From: an uncultured Bacteroidales bacterium
GTDB taxonomy: Bacteria > Bacteroidota > Bacteroidia > Bacteroidales > F082
Assembly (NCBI GenBank): GCA_905234455.1
Contig: CAJOIH010000010.1
Location: forward strand, 1 to 62,149
Length of the DNA stretch: 62,149 bases
Direction of reading: 5' to 3'
Position numbers and translations under genes: made by a program. The first letter of the stretch is position 1. Each line of letters begins with the position of its first letter. Shown in pieces: positions 33,082-42,166 of this stretch. Below the pieces are notes generated by a model. The model was not told the DNA's origin and ran no database searches. It was given only the letters and a program-made list of their open reading frames with translations.

Positions 33082-35622
33082 TTATTCTATAACTGATACT
33101 TTCCTAGTGGTAAGGCCATTGGCGGTTTGCACCATCACCATGAACATGCCGCTACCGAGGTCGCTGAGGTTGAGGGTGATGGCATCGCCGTTGACTTGGG
33201 TTTCGAGCACTTGTTGGCCCAACATGTTATAAACTTTGACCGCCTGCATCATCGGGGCTTCGATGTGGAGCACTCCCGCTGTGGGGTTGGGATAGATGCT
33301 GATGCCGTCGGCCGACTCGTTGACACCGTCGAACGAATAGAGGAAATGCAGGTAATACTGGTTCTCATCGTAGATATACGCTGCGGGATAGGAGTCGCAG
33401 TCGAGTTGGGAATAATGGGCGAACACCTGATAGTAGTAATCGCCTTCCTCGGTGAGCGTGTTGTCGGTATACGAAGTGGCATTGGCGCCGCAGATCTTGA
33501 TGCGGTCGTATTCCTCCCCTTCCTTCTTACGGTAGATGATGTATCCCGACAGTCCATCGTCAGGCGAGGGACGGTCCCAAGTGAGTTTGCACTTGAAGTT
33601 GTTGGTCATTTCGAAGTTGAGATGACGTGCCGGGTGGCAGCCTCCCGAGGTTCCGCAGGCCATGTTGGAGTATTCTCCGTTCATGCCGCCGTCGCAGAGG
33701 GTGGCCACAGTGTAACAATGTCCGCCGATGGGCAGGTTCTCATCGCGGAAGGTAGTCTCTGAGGTCATGGCCACCGCTTTGTCGTCGCGGAAGATGAGAT
33801 AGCCGTAGCCGTAATTGTCGACGCCGTCCCACTGCAGGATGACGGTTTGTTCGTCATCAACGTCGGTCATGGCGGTCAGATGCGTGGGAGTCCCACATTC
33901 GGGCATCAGGCCGCAGCCGTTGTTGCCTTCGAAAAACACCCCTTCGGGCATGGACAGGATGTTGCCCGAATAGTTGTACACAGAGTTGTTATCAGGGTCT
34001 TTGACGTTGATGGTAATCGTGAAATCGTTCGGGATGTTTTCCCCCAGCTTCCAGGCCATCTTCATCAGGCCCAGCGGCACGTTGGCGTTGACCACTGTCG
34101 GGCTGGAGTTGGTGACGGTGACGCTGTTGGCTTCGGCTCCGGTGAAGTCGTAGATGACGATACGCGAGCCTCTCCATCCCTGCATATTGGAACTCGAGAC
34201 CACGAACTTCCATTCGCACATGGGACCCACGTGGATGCCCTCGGTTTTGATCGACTTGCCCCTTTGTCCATCGACGACGGCGAACACCCTATAGGTGAAG
34301 GAGCTGAAAACCGGCACGCTGGTATCGACGATGCTCATGGCGGCACCCGGGGTGACGTTGTCCTCAGTATAGACGATATCGTTGTCGCGCATCACCACGA
34401 TCTGGTCGATGGCGGCGAGACTCTGGTTGGTGAGGGTCGTGACGGGGTTATTCCAGCTCACGGCAGCGGTGAGGTCGCCATTGGTGGCGGGAGCCACCTG
34501 CAGGTTGGTGGGATTATTGGGTGTGGCGGAATAGATGGCTGCAGGGACGTAGTTCATGATCACGCCTTCCGTGTCGGTGTAGTTGTGGTTGTCGATGTCG
34601 AACCAGCCGTCGCTATTACCGCTCCAGCCCCAGTTGAAATGCACCAGGCCTTCGTCGTTGTAGCCGTCGAGCACATAGGCATGACCGCCACCGCGATGCA
34701 CCATGGGCCAGCGCATGTCGATCGACTCGGTGATCATTTCCATATAGCTGTCATGGGTAAAGTCCTCGCGATAATGGTGCGCCATCTGGTTGGTGTAGTA
34801 GAAATGCTCTGGCATGGAGGTGCAGAGCCTGCTGGTGACGGCGCCGCTGCTGGAGGGTCGGTAGTTCATGTCGACCGAGACGCCCGCATGATAGATAAGC
34901 GTGGCAACTGCCTCAATCTCCTCGATGGGAGAAGAAGCGGTGATGGTGGCCGGCATGTGGTCCCAGTCATAAACGGTCTCCCCGAAGTTTGCGGTCAGGG
35001 GACCATATTCGGGATGGTCCTCAGGAGTATAGGTATGGCTGCCTAAACCTTGAAGCGGGTGGTTCCAGTACTTCATCACCTGAGCCGCGGCAGTAGCCAC
35101 GCAACCTGCGTAAACGTGTCCTCCAGGACCGCCATCGGCGACGGGACAGCAGTAGTTGTACGGATAGTTCTGGTTCCATTTGGTCTCCACCAGATACTCG
35201 TCTTCCCTACCGCCGTAACGCGAGACGAGACGTCCATGCTCACGTAACGACGTCCAGTCGGCAGCAGCATCGAGACTGGCCACAGCATTGCGGCTGGTAC
35301 GATAAGCATTGATGCTGTCGAGGAATTCTTGCAACGCAGGAGGAATATCATTGGGGTTGAACACGCCCTCGTCGGAATATCCGACGACGGGACGGTAGCT
35401 GTCGTCGGACGAGAGGATGACGAAGCCGGTGTCGCCCACATTGAACACATAGAAGGCGGGTTGCGAATACACCAGCATAAGGTTCTGGCTTTGGCGGGTA
35501 TATTCAAAGTGGTTTTGGACAAATTGGCCGGCCAGGGCACGGGCTTCATCCACGTCCACGTGAGCCGCATTCAGCGACAGACCTCCAAGCAGGAGCAGGA
35601 GAACAGGAAGGAGTCTTTTCAT
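33082..35622 (-). CDS. C10 (streptopain-like) cysteine protease with T9SS sorting domain, copy 2
   Basis: An 846-residue paralogue of its neighbours. Signal peptide 1-19; propeptide (about 21-130) with GFVILSSDDSYRPVVGYS; catalytic Cys174 in YAGCVATAAAQVMKYW and His314 in GGGHAYVLDGY, followed by HFNWGWSG. Then an Fn3-like region, the shared ~100-residue module (about 469-567, starting CEWKFVV...MQGWRGS), two more Fn3-like segments, and a T9SS type A domain near the end (YPNPTAGVLHI...VKVYNMLGQQV). All catalytic residues are intact, so it is likely active. Gaps of 21 and 31 bp to the flanking copies indicate one operon. Confidence 0.93.
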   Translation of the reverse strand: MKRLLPVLLLLLGGLSLNAAHVDVDEARALAGQFVQNHFEYTRQSQNLMLVYSQPAFYVFNVGDTGFVILSSDDSYRPVVGYSDEGVFNPNDIPPALQEFLDSINAYRTSRNAVASLDAAADWTSLREHGRLVSRYGGREDEYLVETKWNQNYPYNYCCPVADGGPGGHVYAGCVATAAAQVMKYWNHPLQGLGSHTYTPEDHPEYGPLTANFGETVYDWDHMPATITASSPIEEIEAVATLIYHAGVSVDMNYRPSSSGAVTSRLCTSMPEHFYYTNQMAHHYREDFTHDSYMEMITESIDMRWPMVHRGGGHAYVLDGYNDEGLVHFNWGWSGNSDGWFDIDNHNYTDTEGVIMNYVPAAIYSATPNNPTNLQVAPATNGDLTAAVSWNNPVTTLTNQSLAAIDQIVVMRDNDIVYTEDNVTPGAAMSIVDTSVPVFSSFTYRVFAVVDGQRGKSIKTEGIHVGPMCEWKFVVSSSNMQGWRGSRIVIYDFTGAEANSVTVTNSSPTVVNANVPLGLMKMAWKLGENIPNDFTITINVKDPDNNSVYNYSGNILSMPEGVFFEGNNGCGLMPECGTPTHLTAMTDVDDEQTVILQWDGVDNYGYGYLIFRDDKAVAMTSETTFRDENLPIGGHCYTVATLCDGGMNGEYSNMACGTSGGCHPARHLNFEMTNNFKCKLTWDRPSPDDGLSGYIIYRKKEGEEYDRIKICGANATSYTDNTLTEEGDYYYQVFAHYSQLDCDSYPAAYIYDENQYYLHFLYSFDGVNESADGISIYPNPTAGVLHIEAPMMQAVKVYNMLGQQVLETQVNGDAITLNLSDLGSGMFMVMVQTANGLTTRKVSVIE

Positions 35623-35643
35623 AACGAATGGTTTTTTTGGTTA

Positions 35644-37917
35644 TTAATGCATGATAACGACCCTACGCGCGATGGAACCCTCGCGGGTGAGGACGTTGAC
35701 GATATAGATGCCCGACTCGAGGCCGGAGGTGTTGATGTCGAGTGCATCGGTAAGACCGCTGTAGTGATAGACCGCCTGTCCCACGGTGTTGTAAAGGGTC
35801 ACCACGTTGATGTCGGCCGACTGTACGGTGAGGATGTCGTTGACGGGGTTGGGGAAGATGGCGGCGTTGATGGCATATTCACCGACGGAGGTCACGACGA
35901 CATACACGAAGTCGGTGTCGTCGGGAGTCAGGGCGGGTGTCGACTCGCAGGCGCTGCTGAAAGCAGTCACCTTATAATAATAACTGCCCATCCCCACCAA
36001 ATCGTAGTATTCGTGCTCGGTGCCTTCAATGGCATTGATTTCGGTGTATTCGACACCGTCGTCGCTGCGGTAGATCTTGAATTTGGTGGGGGTGTAGTCG
36101 CAATTCCAAGTCAACAGGGTGCCGAAGTCACCACTGTCGTAATAGTACTCGCCCATGAAACCCGTAGGCGGGGTGCAACCGTCGCAGTCGTTATCGCCCG
36201 AATAGATGGTGCCGCTGAGTTGCGAGGAAGATCCGCTGAAGCTGTAAACGCTCTGGCTGGCTGAGTTCTTCAGGTTGATGGTGAGCGAAGCGATATCAGT
36301 GACAGGGGCATACCAATTCAGGCTGAATGCGCCTTCGGGCATGTCGAATTTCTCAGACAATGGCGATGAGTTCGTCATGGTAACCTCCTTGAATACCACG
36401 CCATGGGCATCAAGCACCTGTATCTTACCGCCGTTCCATCCTTGGAAGTTGGTGGTTTGGCACACGAACTTCCAGGTGCAGCTGGGACCCACCAGGATGA
36501 CGGTCTTGTAGGGCTTGCCTTGAATGCCGTTGTTGATGCCACAGATGGTGTATTCGTAGCAGCCGTAGTCGTCGACCACATCATCAATGGTAATGGTCTC
36601 GCCGGGTTGAGGGTTGTTGAAGGCCTGGACCAAAGTGCCATTACGTTTCAGCACGATGCTCTCGATGGAGGTTAGGTCGGCACCCGACTCGGAGGTGGCA
36701 GGAACGGTAAAGCTGACTTGGACGGTCTTGGTGAGGGCATCGGCGACAGTAGCCTCAAGAGAGGTCATGGCGGGGACCATGGCTTCATAGAGATAGTCGG
36801 GCACCATGTCGAACACCACTCTTTGGAAGTAGTTGAAGTGACCATTACCCGTATTCAAGGCGTCGATTTGGTAATAGTTGTTGTCTTGGCCGCTCCATCC
36901 CCAGTTGAAATGGAAATAGCGCTGGTCGTTGTAACCGTCGCAGTTGAAGGCGTGGCCTCCGTCGGTATCGCTTCCGGCATACACCACGGGGAGACCGCGG
37001 TCTAATTGTTCGATCAGCATGTCTTCCCAGGCGGTTCTCGAATAATTGTCGCGGGAATCGACATAGGTGCCACTACCGTATCTGAAATAATCGATCACCG
37101 CCGCAGGGATGTCTTCGGTATGGGCGCCACTGCCATCGGGAGTAAAATCCATGTCGACCGCGATGCCGCAGTGGTACATCAGCAGGGCCACGGCCTGGCC
37201 GGCGGCATTGGCACTGGTAACCGAGTTGGGCATGATGGACCAGTTGTAGGTAGTCTCGCCGAAGTTGGCCGAGAGCGTTCCGCCGTAAGAACTGGAGCTA
37301 TAGGAATGCTCGCCGTTGCCGGTCTCAGGCCAGTTCCAGTATTTCATCACCTGGCTCATGGCGCAGGCCACGCAACCTGCATAGCAGTGGTTGTTGGTCC
37401 AGTAGCTAGTGCAAGCCGGGGCATAGTAGTTGTAAGGCCAGCCTTGGTCCCAGGTAGTGGACAGCAGCGGGGCCACAGCGTTTCCGCCTCTCGTATGGCT
37501 CATGACTCCCTCTTTGCCAACCAGATACCATTGTTCGGCAATCTCGGGCTCGACAGCCAGGTCGTTGTCGATGGCATATTGGATCTCACGGGCGTAATGG
37601 CCCAAATAGTAACGCAATCCTTCGGGGACGTTGTTGACGTCGAAATCACCGCCTTCGGTGTAACCCAAGATGGGATGGGCACGGTCGTCGGCAGCCACCA
37701 CGACAAAGCCATTGCCGTAGTTGAAGACATAGAGGGCATCGACACCTGCTTCGCTGACCTCAGTGTAGGCCAACGAAAGCGCATCGGACTTTTGACCCAA
37801 GGTGTTTTGCACGAACTTCTGGCCATAGCTCCTCGCCTGATTCACATCAACGGGGCCGGCATAGGAAGCACCGATGGCAAGCATCAATGCGATCCATAAG
37901 AGAGATAGTCTTTTCAT
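35644..37917 (-). CDS. C10 (streptopain-like) cysteine protease with T9SS sorting domain, copy 3
   Basis: A 757-residue paralogue and the first gene of the operon. Signal peptide 1-20; propeptide with GFVVVAADDRAHPILGYT; catalytic Cys182 in YAGCVACAMSQVMKYW and His322 in DGGHAFNCDGY, then HFNWGWSG. The usual Thr after the active-site Cys-Val-Ala is a second Cys here. The shared module spans about 480-578 (CTWKFV...FQGWNGG), then a single Fn3-like segment, one fewer than the other copies, and a T9SS type A domain (FPNPVNDILTV...VTLYNTVGQAV). A TATTTTTG box lies at 37952-37959. Confidence 0.93.
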   Translation of the reverse strand: MKRLSLLWIALMLAIGASYAGPVDVNQARSYGQKFVQNTLGQKSDALSLAYTEVSEAGVDALYVFNYGNGFVVVAADDRAHPILGYTEGGDFDVNNVPEGLRYYLGHYAREIQYAIDNDLAVEPEIAEQWYLVGKEGVMSHTRGGNAVAPLLSTTWDQGWPYNYYAPACTSYWTNNHCYAGCVACAMSQVMKYWNWPETGNGEHSYSSSSYGGTLSANFGETTYNWSIMPNSVTSANAAGQAVALLMYHCGIAVDMDFTPDGSGAHTEDIPAAVIDYFRYGSGTYVDSRDNYSRTAWEDMLIEQLDRGLPVVYAGSDTDGGHAFNCDGYNDQRYFHFNWGWSGQDNNYYQIDALNTGNGHFNYFQRVVFDMVPDYLYEAMVPAMTSLEATVADALTKTVQVSFTVPATSESGADLTSIESIVLKRNGTLVQAFNNPQPGETITIDDVVDDYGCYEYTICGINNGIQGKPYKTVILVGPSCTWKFVCQTTNFQGWNGGKIQVLDAHGVVFKEVTMTNSSPLSEKFDMPEGAFSLNWYAPVTDIASLTINLKNSASQSVYSFSGSSSQLSGTIYSGDNDCDGCTPPTGFMGEYYYDSGDFGTLLTWNCDYTPTKFKIYRSDDGVEYTEINAIEGTEHEYYDLVGMGSYYYKVTAFSSACESTPALTPDDTDFVYVVVTSVGEYAINAAIFPNPVNDILTVQSADINVVTLYNTVGQAVYHYSGLTDALDINTSGLESGIYIVNVLTREGSIARRVVIMH

Positions 37918-37951
37918 TGTATTTCCTTTTTAAACATTTGCTCTAAAAAGG

Positions 37952-37959
37952 CAAAAATA
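37952..37959 (-). promoter_or_regulatory. -7 box of the C10 protease operon
   Basis: TATTTTTG on the minus strand, 34 bp ahead of the ATG at 37917. The surrounding 104-bp gap is A/T rich; nothing else was recognised in it. Confidence 0.6.
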
Positions 37960-38021
37960 CGGAAAAATACAAAAACTATGCCCTATTTTAAAAAAAATAA
38001 TGAACAAGGATATGAACAACC

Positions 38022-39290
38022 TCAGGTTTTCTGTTCCTTTTTCTTGGCGGCAGGAAACAGTATGTTGTTCAGAATCAGGCGGTAACCAGGAGAATTGGGA
38101 TACATGTCGAGTTCGGTCGGCGGGTCACCCACCATGTGCCGGTAGTCCTCGGGGTCGTGGCCGCCAAGGAAGGTCCAGAACCCGTTGCCGAAGTTGCCAT
38201 GGATGTAGCGGTCCTCCCCTAGCGCTGCGTTGTCGCCCAGCACGATGACGCTGGGCTTGACATAGGCTTTGCGGAAGGCTGTGGTCTGACCCATGAAGCC
38301 TTTGATGAGGCGTTCGTGGCATTGGGTGAGCATGGTGGGAACGGGATCCCACTTGGCAGAGAAGTCGAACAGCAGGAAAAAGTCGTTGTTCTCGTTGACG
38401 GTGCGCATGCGTTCGGTGGGGATGTCGATGTTCGACACCTCGTATTCCTGCGGGTTGACCGACACGGTGAAGTCGGTGAACGCGAAACAGTTGTCGTAGT
38501 CAAGCCGTTGCGGATCACCCTGATGGATGGGGTCGCCGTCGAACATGTAGTCGCAGATGTCGAGTCCCTCGGCGGACAGGGCGATATCGAAGCTGTCGGG
38601 GGCCGAGCACATGGCGAACATATAGCCTCCACCCGCCACGAAGTCGCGGATCTTCTTGGCTACGGCGAGTTTCAGCTGCGACACCTTCTTGAACCCCCAG
38701 CGGGCGGCGGTGGCCTCTTGCAGCTTCACGTCCTCCTGGTACCAGGGATAGTTGTGGTAACGCGCCCAGAACTTGCCGTACTGCCCGGTGAAGTCCTCGT
38801 GATGCAGGTGCAGCCAGTCGTAGGTGGGCAGCACCCCTTGCAGGACCTCGTCGTCGTACACCACGTCATAAGGAATCTCGGCGTAGGTCAGCACCAAGGT
38901 CACGGCATCGTCCCATGGCAGGTTGTTCTTCGGGGCGTAGACGGCCACCCGGGGCGCTTTCTGCAGTTTCATCTCGTCCATGTTCACCCCCGGATCGGCA
39001 ATCTGCGCCAGCAAGGCGTTGGCTTGGGCGTCGGCGATGACTTGGTACGACACGCCGCGCATCTTGCACTCGCGCTCGAAGATGTCATGGTAGGGAATCA
39101 GATAACTTCCGCCTTTGTAGTTCAGCAGCCAACTGATCTCCACCTCGCGTTCCAGCACGAAATACGCCACCCCATAGGCCTTCAGATGGTTGGTTTGGGT
39201 GCCGTCCATGGGAATGAACAGGTACGCCGCCGCAACTTGCTGATGCACAGCAAAAAGAAAAAACAAAAACAGAAATATTGCTTTTTTCAT
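38022..39290 (-). CDS. Secreted conserved Bacteroidota protein (often mislabelled asparagine synthetase B)
   Basis: A 422-residue exported protein, signal peptide about 1-21, then LFIPMDGTQTNHLKAYGVAY. Members of this family are widely deposited as 'asparagine synthetase B', but no N-terminal nucleophile glutaminase Cys and no PP-loop synthetase motif is present. What can be seen is an alpha/beta protein with glycine-rich turns, AGGGYMFAMCSAPDSFDIAL (about 216-235) and FLGGHDPEDYRH (about 385-396), reminiscent of the ThuA/class I amidotransferase-like fold (weak inference). Function unknown. The C-terminal tail ends AAKKKEQKT. It diverges from the HhH gene with its own TATCTTTG box. Confidence 0.75.
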   Translation of the reverse strand: MKKAIFLFLFFLFAVHQQVAAAYLFIPMDGTQTNHLKAYGVAYFVLEREVEISWLLNYKGGSYLIPYHDIFERECKMRGVSYQVIADAQANALLAQIADPGVNMDEMKLQKAPRVAVYAPKNNLPWDDAVTLVLTYAEIPYDVVYDDEVLQGVLPTYDWLHLHHEDFTGQYGKFWARYHNYPWYQEDVKLQEATAARWGFKKVSQLKLAVAKKIRDFVAGGGYMFAMCSAPDSFDIALSAEGLDICDYMFDGDPIHQGDPQRLDYDNCFAFTDFTVSVNPQEYEVSNIDIPTERMRTVNENNDFFLLFDFSAKWDPVPTMLTQCHERLIKGFMGQTTAFRKAYVKPSVIVLGDNAALGEDRYIHGNFGNGFWTFLGGHDPEDYRHMVGDPPTELDMYPNSPGYRLILNNILFPAAKKKEQKT

Positions 39291-39312
39291 TATTTTTTTG
39301 CCATAGGTTTTG

Positions 39313-39320
39313 CAAAGATA
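39313..39320 (-). promoter_or_regulatory. -7 box of the secreted 'AsnB-like' gene
   Basis: TATCTTTG on the minus strand, 22 bp ahead of the ATG at 39290; only 14 bp from the opposing -7 box at 39335. Confidence 0.6.
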
Positions 39321-39334
39321 AGAATTTTATTATT

Positions 39335-39342
39335 TATTTTTG
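39335..39342 (+). promoter_or_regulatory. -7 box of the HhH protein gene
   Basis: TATTTTTG, 18 bp ahead of the ATG at 39361. It shows that an in-frame TTG at 39340 cannot be the start, as it lies within the box. Confidence 0.65.
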
Positions 39343-39360
39343 CAAAAAAAATTACATAAG

Positions 39361-40101
39361 ATGAAAAAATCGCAGAAAAAGGTCAACAACGGGTTGATTG
39401 TGATGAGCAAGGGGGAGCGCGCGGGGGTCATCAGCCTCCTTTCGGTGATTGCCTTCCTGTTGGCGTTCAGCGTGTTCCGTCCCGCCATCCGATGGCCGAA
39501 AAGCGAGCAGGCCTTCCACAATCTGGATTCGATGATAGCCCTCCAAGAACAGGCGGCTAAACTGGAAGAAGAAAGGATTGTCAAGGACGCGGTGGTGACG
39601 GAACCACCTGTAGCCAAGTCAACTTCCAAAGAAAAAACAACAAAGACAACTAAAACAACAAAGACAACTGGCGAGCATTCCCAAGCCACCACAGCGCCGG
39701 AACGCAAAGCCATCCCTATCCTTGACATTAATAAGGCTGACTCGCTGGCGTTGGTGGCGTTGCCACAGATCGGCGAGGTGATGGCTAGCCGTATCCATCG
39801 ATATAGGGAGCGTCTGGGCGGGTTCGTGTCGTTCGAGCAGCTTTTCGAGGTCAAAGGCATGGACTCGGCGCGTTATGCCACCATCAAGCCGTATATCGTA
39901 TTGGGAGACAAAGAGATACGCCTTCTCGACATCAACCGCGACGAGTTCAAGACGTTGCTCAGGCATCCCTATCTGGAATACGACCAGGTGAAAACCATCG
40001 TCAACCATCGCGAACGGAAAGGGCTTATCAAGAACTGGGAACAGCTTCAAGGGCTGCTCGGGGAGGTCAACCCATTATTGGAACGCTATGTGAGTTATTA
40101 G
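39361..40101 (+). CDS. Membrane-anchored helix-hairpin-helix (ComEA-like) protein
   Basis: A 246-residue protein with one N-terminal transmembrane helix (about 25-42, VISLLSVIAFLLAFSVF), a Lys/Thr-rich low-complexity linker (about 80-118), and two helix-hairpin-helix units: DINKADSLALVALPQIGEVMASRI (about 122-145) and a second LDINRDEFKTLLRHPYLEYDQVKTIV (about 189-214). HhH pairs bind the DNA backbone without sequence specificity, as in ComEA, so a role in DNA uptake or handling at the envelope is plausible but unproven; no other competence gene is nearby. Its stop shares TTAG with the facing NSS gene. Confidence 0.85.
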   Translation: MKKSQKKVNNGLIVMSKGERAGVISLLSVIAFLLAFSVFRPAIRWPKSEQAFHNLDSMIALQEQAAKLEEERIVKDAVVTEPPVAKSTSKEKTTKTTKTTKTTGEHSQATTAPERKAIPILDINKADSLALVALPQIGEVMASRIHRYRERLGGFVSFEQLFEVKGMDSARYATIKPYIVLGDKEIRLLDINRDEFKTLLRHPYLEYDQVKTIVNHRERKGLIKNWEQLQGLLGEVNPLLERYVSY

Positions 40102-41432
40102 AAGAAGCCCTTGATGAAGATAATCGCGATGGCGATAGGAGCCAGATATTTGATAATGAAATAGATAGCTCCTTTAACGGAGAGTTTGAGTTTCCCTTCG
40201 TTTGTGATTTCCTCGTTGAAGGTCTTCTTGCCCATAATCCAGCCCACGAAGATAACGATGAACAAGGCGCCGATGGGTAACAGGATCTTCGCAGAAACCA
40301 TGTCAAGACGATCGAAGAAGCTCATGCCGCCGATGGTGAGGCCCGAGCCGCTCTTGAGGCTCAGCGAGGCGAACACGCCCAAGGCCATGCACCCCAGCGA
40401 GGCTAGCACGGTGGCCCAACGGCGTGAGAGGTGCCACTCTTCAACGAAGAAGGCCACGATGACTTCCAGGAGGGAGATGGTGGAGGTCAAGGCAGCCACG
40501 GCCAGGAGCACGAAGAAGATGATGCAGAAGAAATAACCTCCGGCCATCTGGTTGAAGATCATGGGTAAAGTGCTGAACACCAGACCCATACCAGCAGTAG
40601 GCTGCACGCCGAAGGAGAAGGCGGCGGGGAAGATCACCACACCGGCCAGCACGGCGATCAGGGTATCCGCCAATGTCACCGAGATGGCTGTCGACGTGAG
40701 GTTGTCGTCCTTCTTGATATAGGAGCCATAGGTGATGAGCACCCCCATGCCCATGCTGAGCGAGAAGAAGGCCTGTCCCAAGGCGCTGATCACCACCGAC
40801 CCGTTGATCTTTGAAAAGTCGGGGTGGAAGAGGAAGGAGAGCCCTTCGCGGGCGCCGGGGAGGGTAACGGCGCGGACGCCAAGTACCAGCAGGATAATTA
40901 CCAACAGGGGCATCAGGATCTTGGCGTATTTCTCGATACCGTCAGCCACGCCCTTGAACACCACAAAACCTGTCAGGAAGATGAAAACGAACTGCCAGAG
41001 CACATTCCTCCACCCCTGGTTGTGGAAGTCGGAGAACTCCTGCTCGATCACAGCCAGTTCCTTGCCTTGGAAGTCGTTACCCACCGCTTTGACAATGTAT
41101 TCGAGGGTCCAGCCGGCCACCGTGGAGTAAAACGCCATGATGATAAAGGCGCAGATCACTCCCATATAACCGATCACGGGCCATCCGGAACGGGGTTTCA
41201 GCAGTTTGAACGCCCCGACGGGGTTCTTTTGGGCGCGACGGCCGATGATGAACTCACTCAGCATCACGGGAACGCCGAGGCAAAGAACGATGAGGAGGTA
41301 GACCGCCAGGAAGGCGCCACCGCCATTGTTTCCCACCTCACAGGGGAACCTATAGATATTGCCCAAGCCCACGGCCGAACCTGCGGCCGCTGCGATGATG
41401 CCCAATTTGGACCCGAAACCGTCGCGACTCAT
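40098..41432 (-). CDS. Sodium-dependent transporter of the NSS (SNF) family
   Basis: A 444-residue Na+-coupled amino-acid transporter of the LeuT/MhsT type. The first helix has the unwound Na+/substrate site GSAVGLGNIYRFPCEVGNNGGGAF (about 18-41). About 11 transmembrane helices fit the short MhsT-like branch (about 450 residues) rather than 12-helix LeuT. The substrate, probably a hydrophobic or aromatic amino acid, cannot be fixed by sequence. It follows upp by 15 bp and is probably in its operon. Confidence 0.93.
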   Translation of the reverse strand: MSRDGFGSKLGIIAAAAGSAVGLGNIYRFPCEVGNNGGGAFLAVYLLIVLCLGVPVMLSEFIIGRRAQKNPVGAFKLLKPRSGWPVIGYMGVICAFIIMAFYSTVAGWTLEYIVKAVGNDFQGKELAVIEQEFSDFHNQGWRNVLWQFVFIFLTGFVVFKGVADGIEKYAKILMPLLVIILLVLGVRAVTLPGAREGLSFLFHPDFSKINGSVVISALGQAFFSLSMGMGVLITYGSYIKKDDNLTSTAISVTLADTLIAVLAGVVIFPAAFSFGVQPTAGMGLVFSTLPMIFNQMAGGYFFCIIFFVLLAVAALTSTISLLEVIVAFFVEEWHLSRRWATVLASLGCMALGVFASLSLKSGSGLTIGGMSFFDRLDMVSAKILLPIGALFIVIFVGWIMGKKTFNEEITNEGKLKLSVKGAIYFIIKYLAPIAIAIIFIKGFF

Positions 41433-41447
41433 GGTTGTATGTTTAAA

Positions 41448-42110
41448 TTAATGGTGCTTTTCGCCAAAGGCCAAGTCGCCGGCATCGCCCAGACCCGGAA
41501 CCACATAGGCACGGGCGGTGAGCTCATCGTCGACGGAACCCACCCAGATGGTCGTTGGCCAACGCGACATCTTGAGTTTCAAATGGTTAAGACCCTCAGC
41601 CGAGGTCACTGCCACAGCCACATGGATGTGTTTGGGCTCCATGTCGTCGCCCAGCAAGCCCTCAATGGTCTTGGCCAACGACTCACCCGTAGCCAGCAAG
41701 GGATCGCAGATGATCAGCACCCGTCCGTTGAGGTCGGGGGCGGAGAAATACTCCACGCGGATCTCCGAGTCGTCGTCCTTGTCGTATTTGCGATAGGCAG
41801 CCACAAAGGCGTTGTCGGCCTTGTCGAACATATTCAGCATCCCGTTGTGGAACGGCAGTCCCGCCCTGAGGATGGTGGCCAGCACCGGCTGCTCGGCCAG
41901 CACCTTCACCTCTTTGACCCCCAAAGGCGTCACCACCTCACGGGTCTCATAATCAAGGGTTTTACTGATTTCGTAGGCCATCATCTCGCCGATACGTTCC
42001 AAATTGCGACGGAAACGCATACGGTCATGCTGGATCTCCACATCACGGATTTCAGCCATCACATTGTTAAAAAGGCTGTCGCTCAGCTCAAAGTTCTTTA
42101 CTTCTATCAT
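41448..42110 (-). CDS. upp: Uracil phosphoribosyltransferase
   Basis: A 220-residue salvage enzyme forming UMP from uracil and PRPP. The PRPP-binding loop is ICDPLLATGESLAKTIEGL (about 127-145), and TILRAGLPFHNGM near 76-88 is the family's Arg/Gly segment; the uracil-binding C-terminus contains GLGDAGDLAFG. ATG 42110 is preferred to the frame start at 42128 because the TATTTTTG box occupies 42128-42135, leaving a short leader of about 10 nt. Close to the usual 208-residue length. Confidence 0.94.
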   Translation of the reverse strand: MIEVKNFELSDSLFNNVMAEIRDVEIQHDRMRFRRNLERIGEMMAYEISKTLDYETREVVTPLGVKEVKVLAEQPVLATILRAGLPFHNGMLNMFDKADNAFVAAYRKYDKDDDSEIRVEYFSAPDLNGRVLIICDPLLATGESLAKTIEGLLGDDMEPKHIHVAVAVTSAEGLNHLKLKMSRWPTTIWVGSVDDELTARAYVVPGLGDAGDLAFGEKHH

Positions 42111-42127
42111 AATGTCAGAGTTTGACA

Positions 42128-42157
42128 CAAAAATACAAAAAACAACGATTCGTCAAA
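42128..42157 (-). promoter_or_regulatory. upp promoter
   Basis: Minus strand TTTG (42154-42157), 18 bp, TATTTTTG (42128-42135). The predicted leader is only about 10 nt. Confidence 0.65.
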
Positions 42158-42166
42158 GCGAAGTTT

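Noticed and set aside
30459..37917. C10 proteases as fragments of one frameshifted gene
   Set aside because: Each has its own signal peptide, complete catalytic domain and sorting domain.
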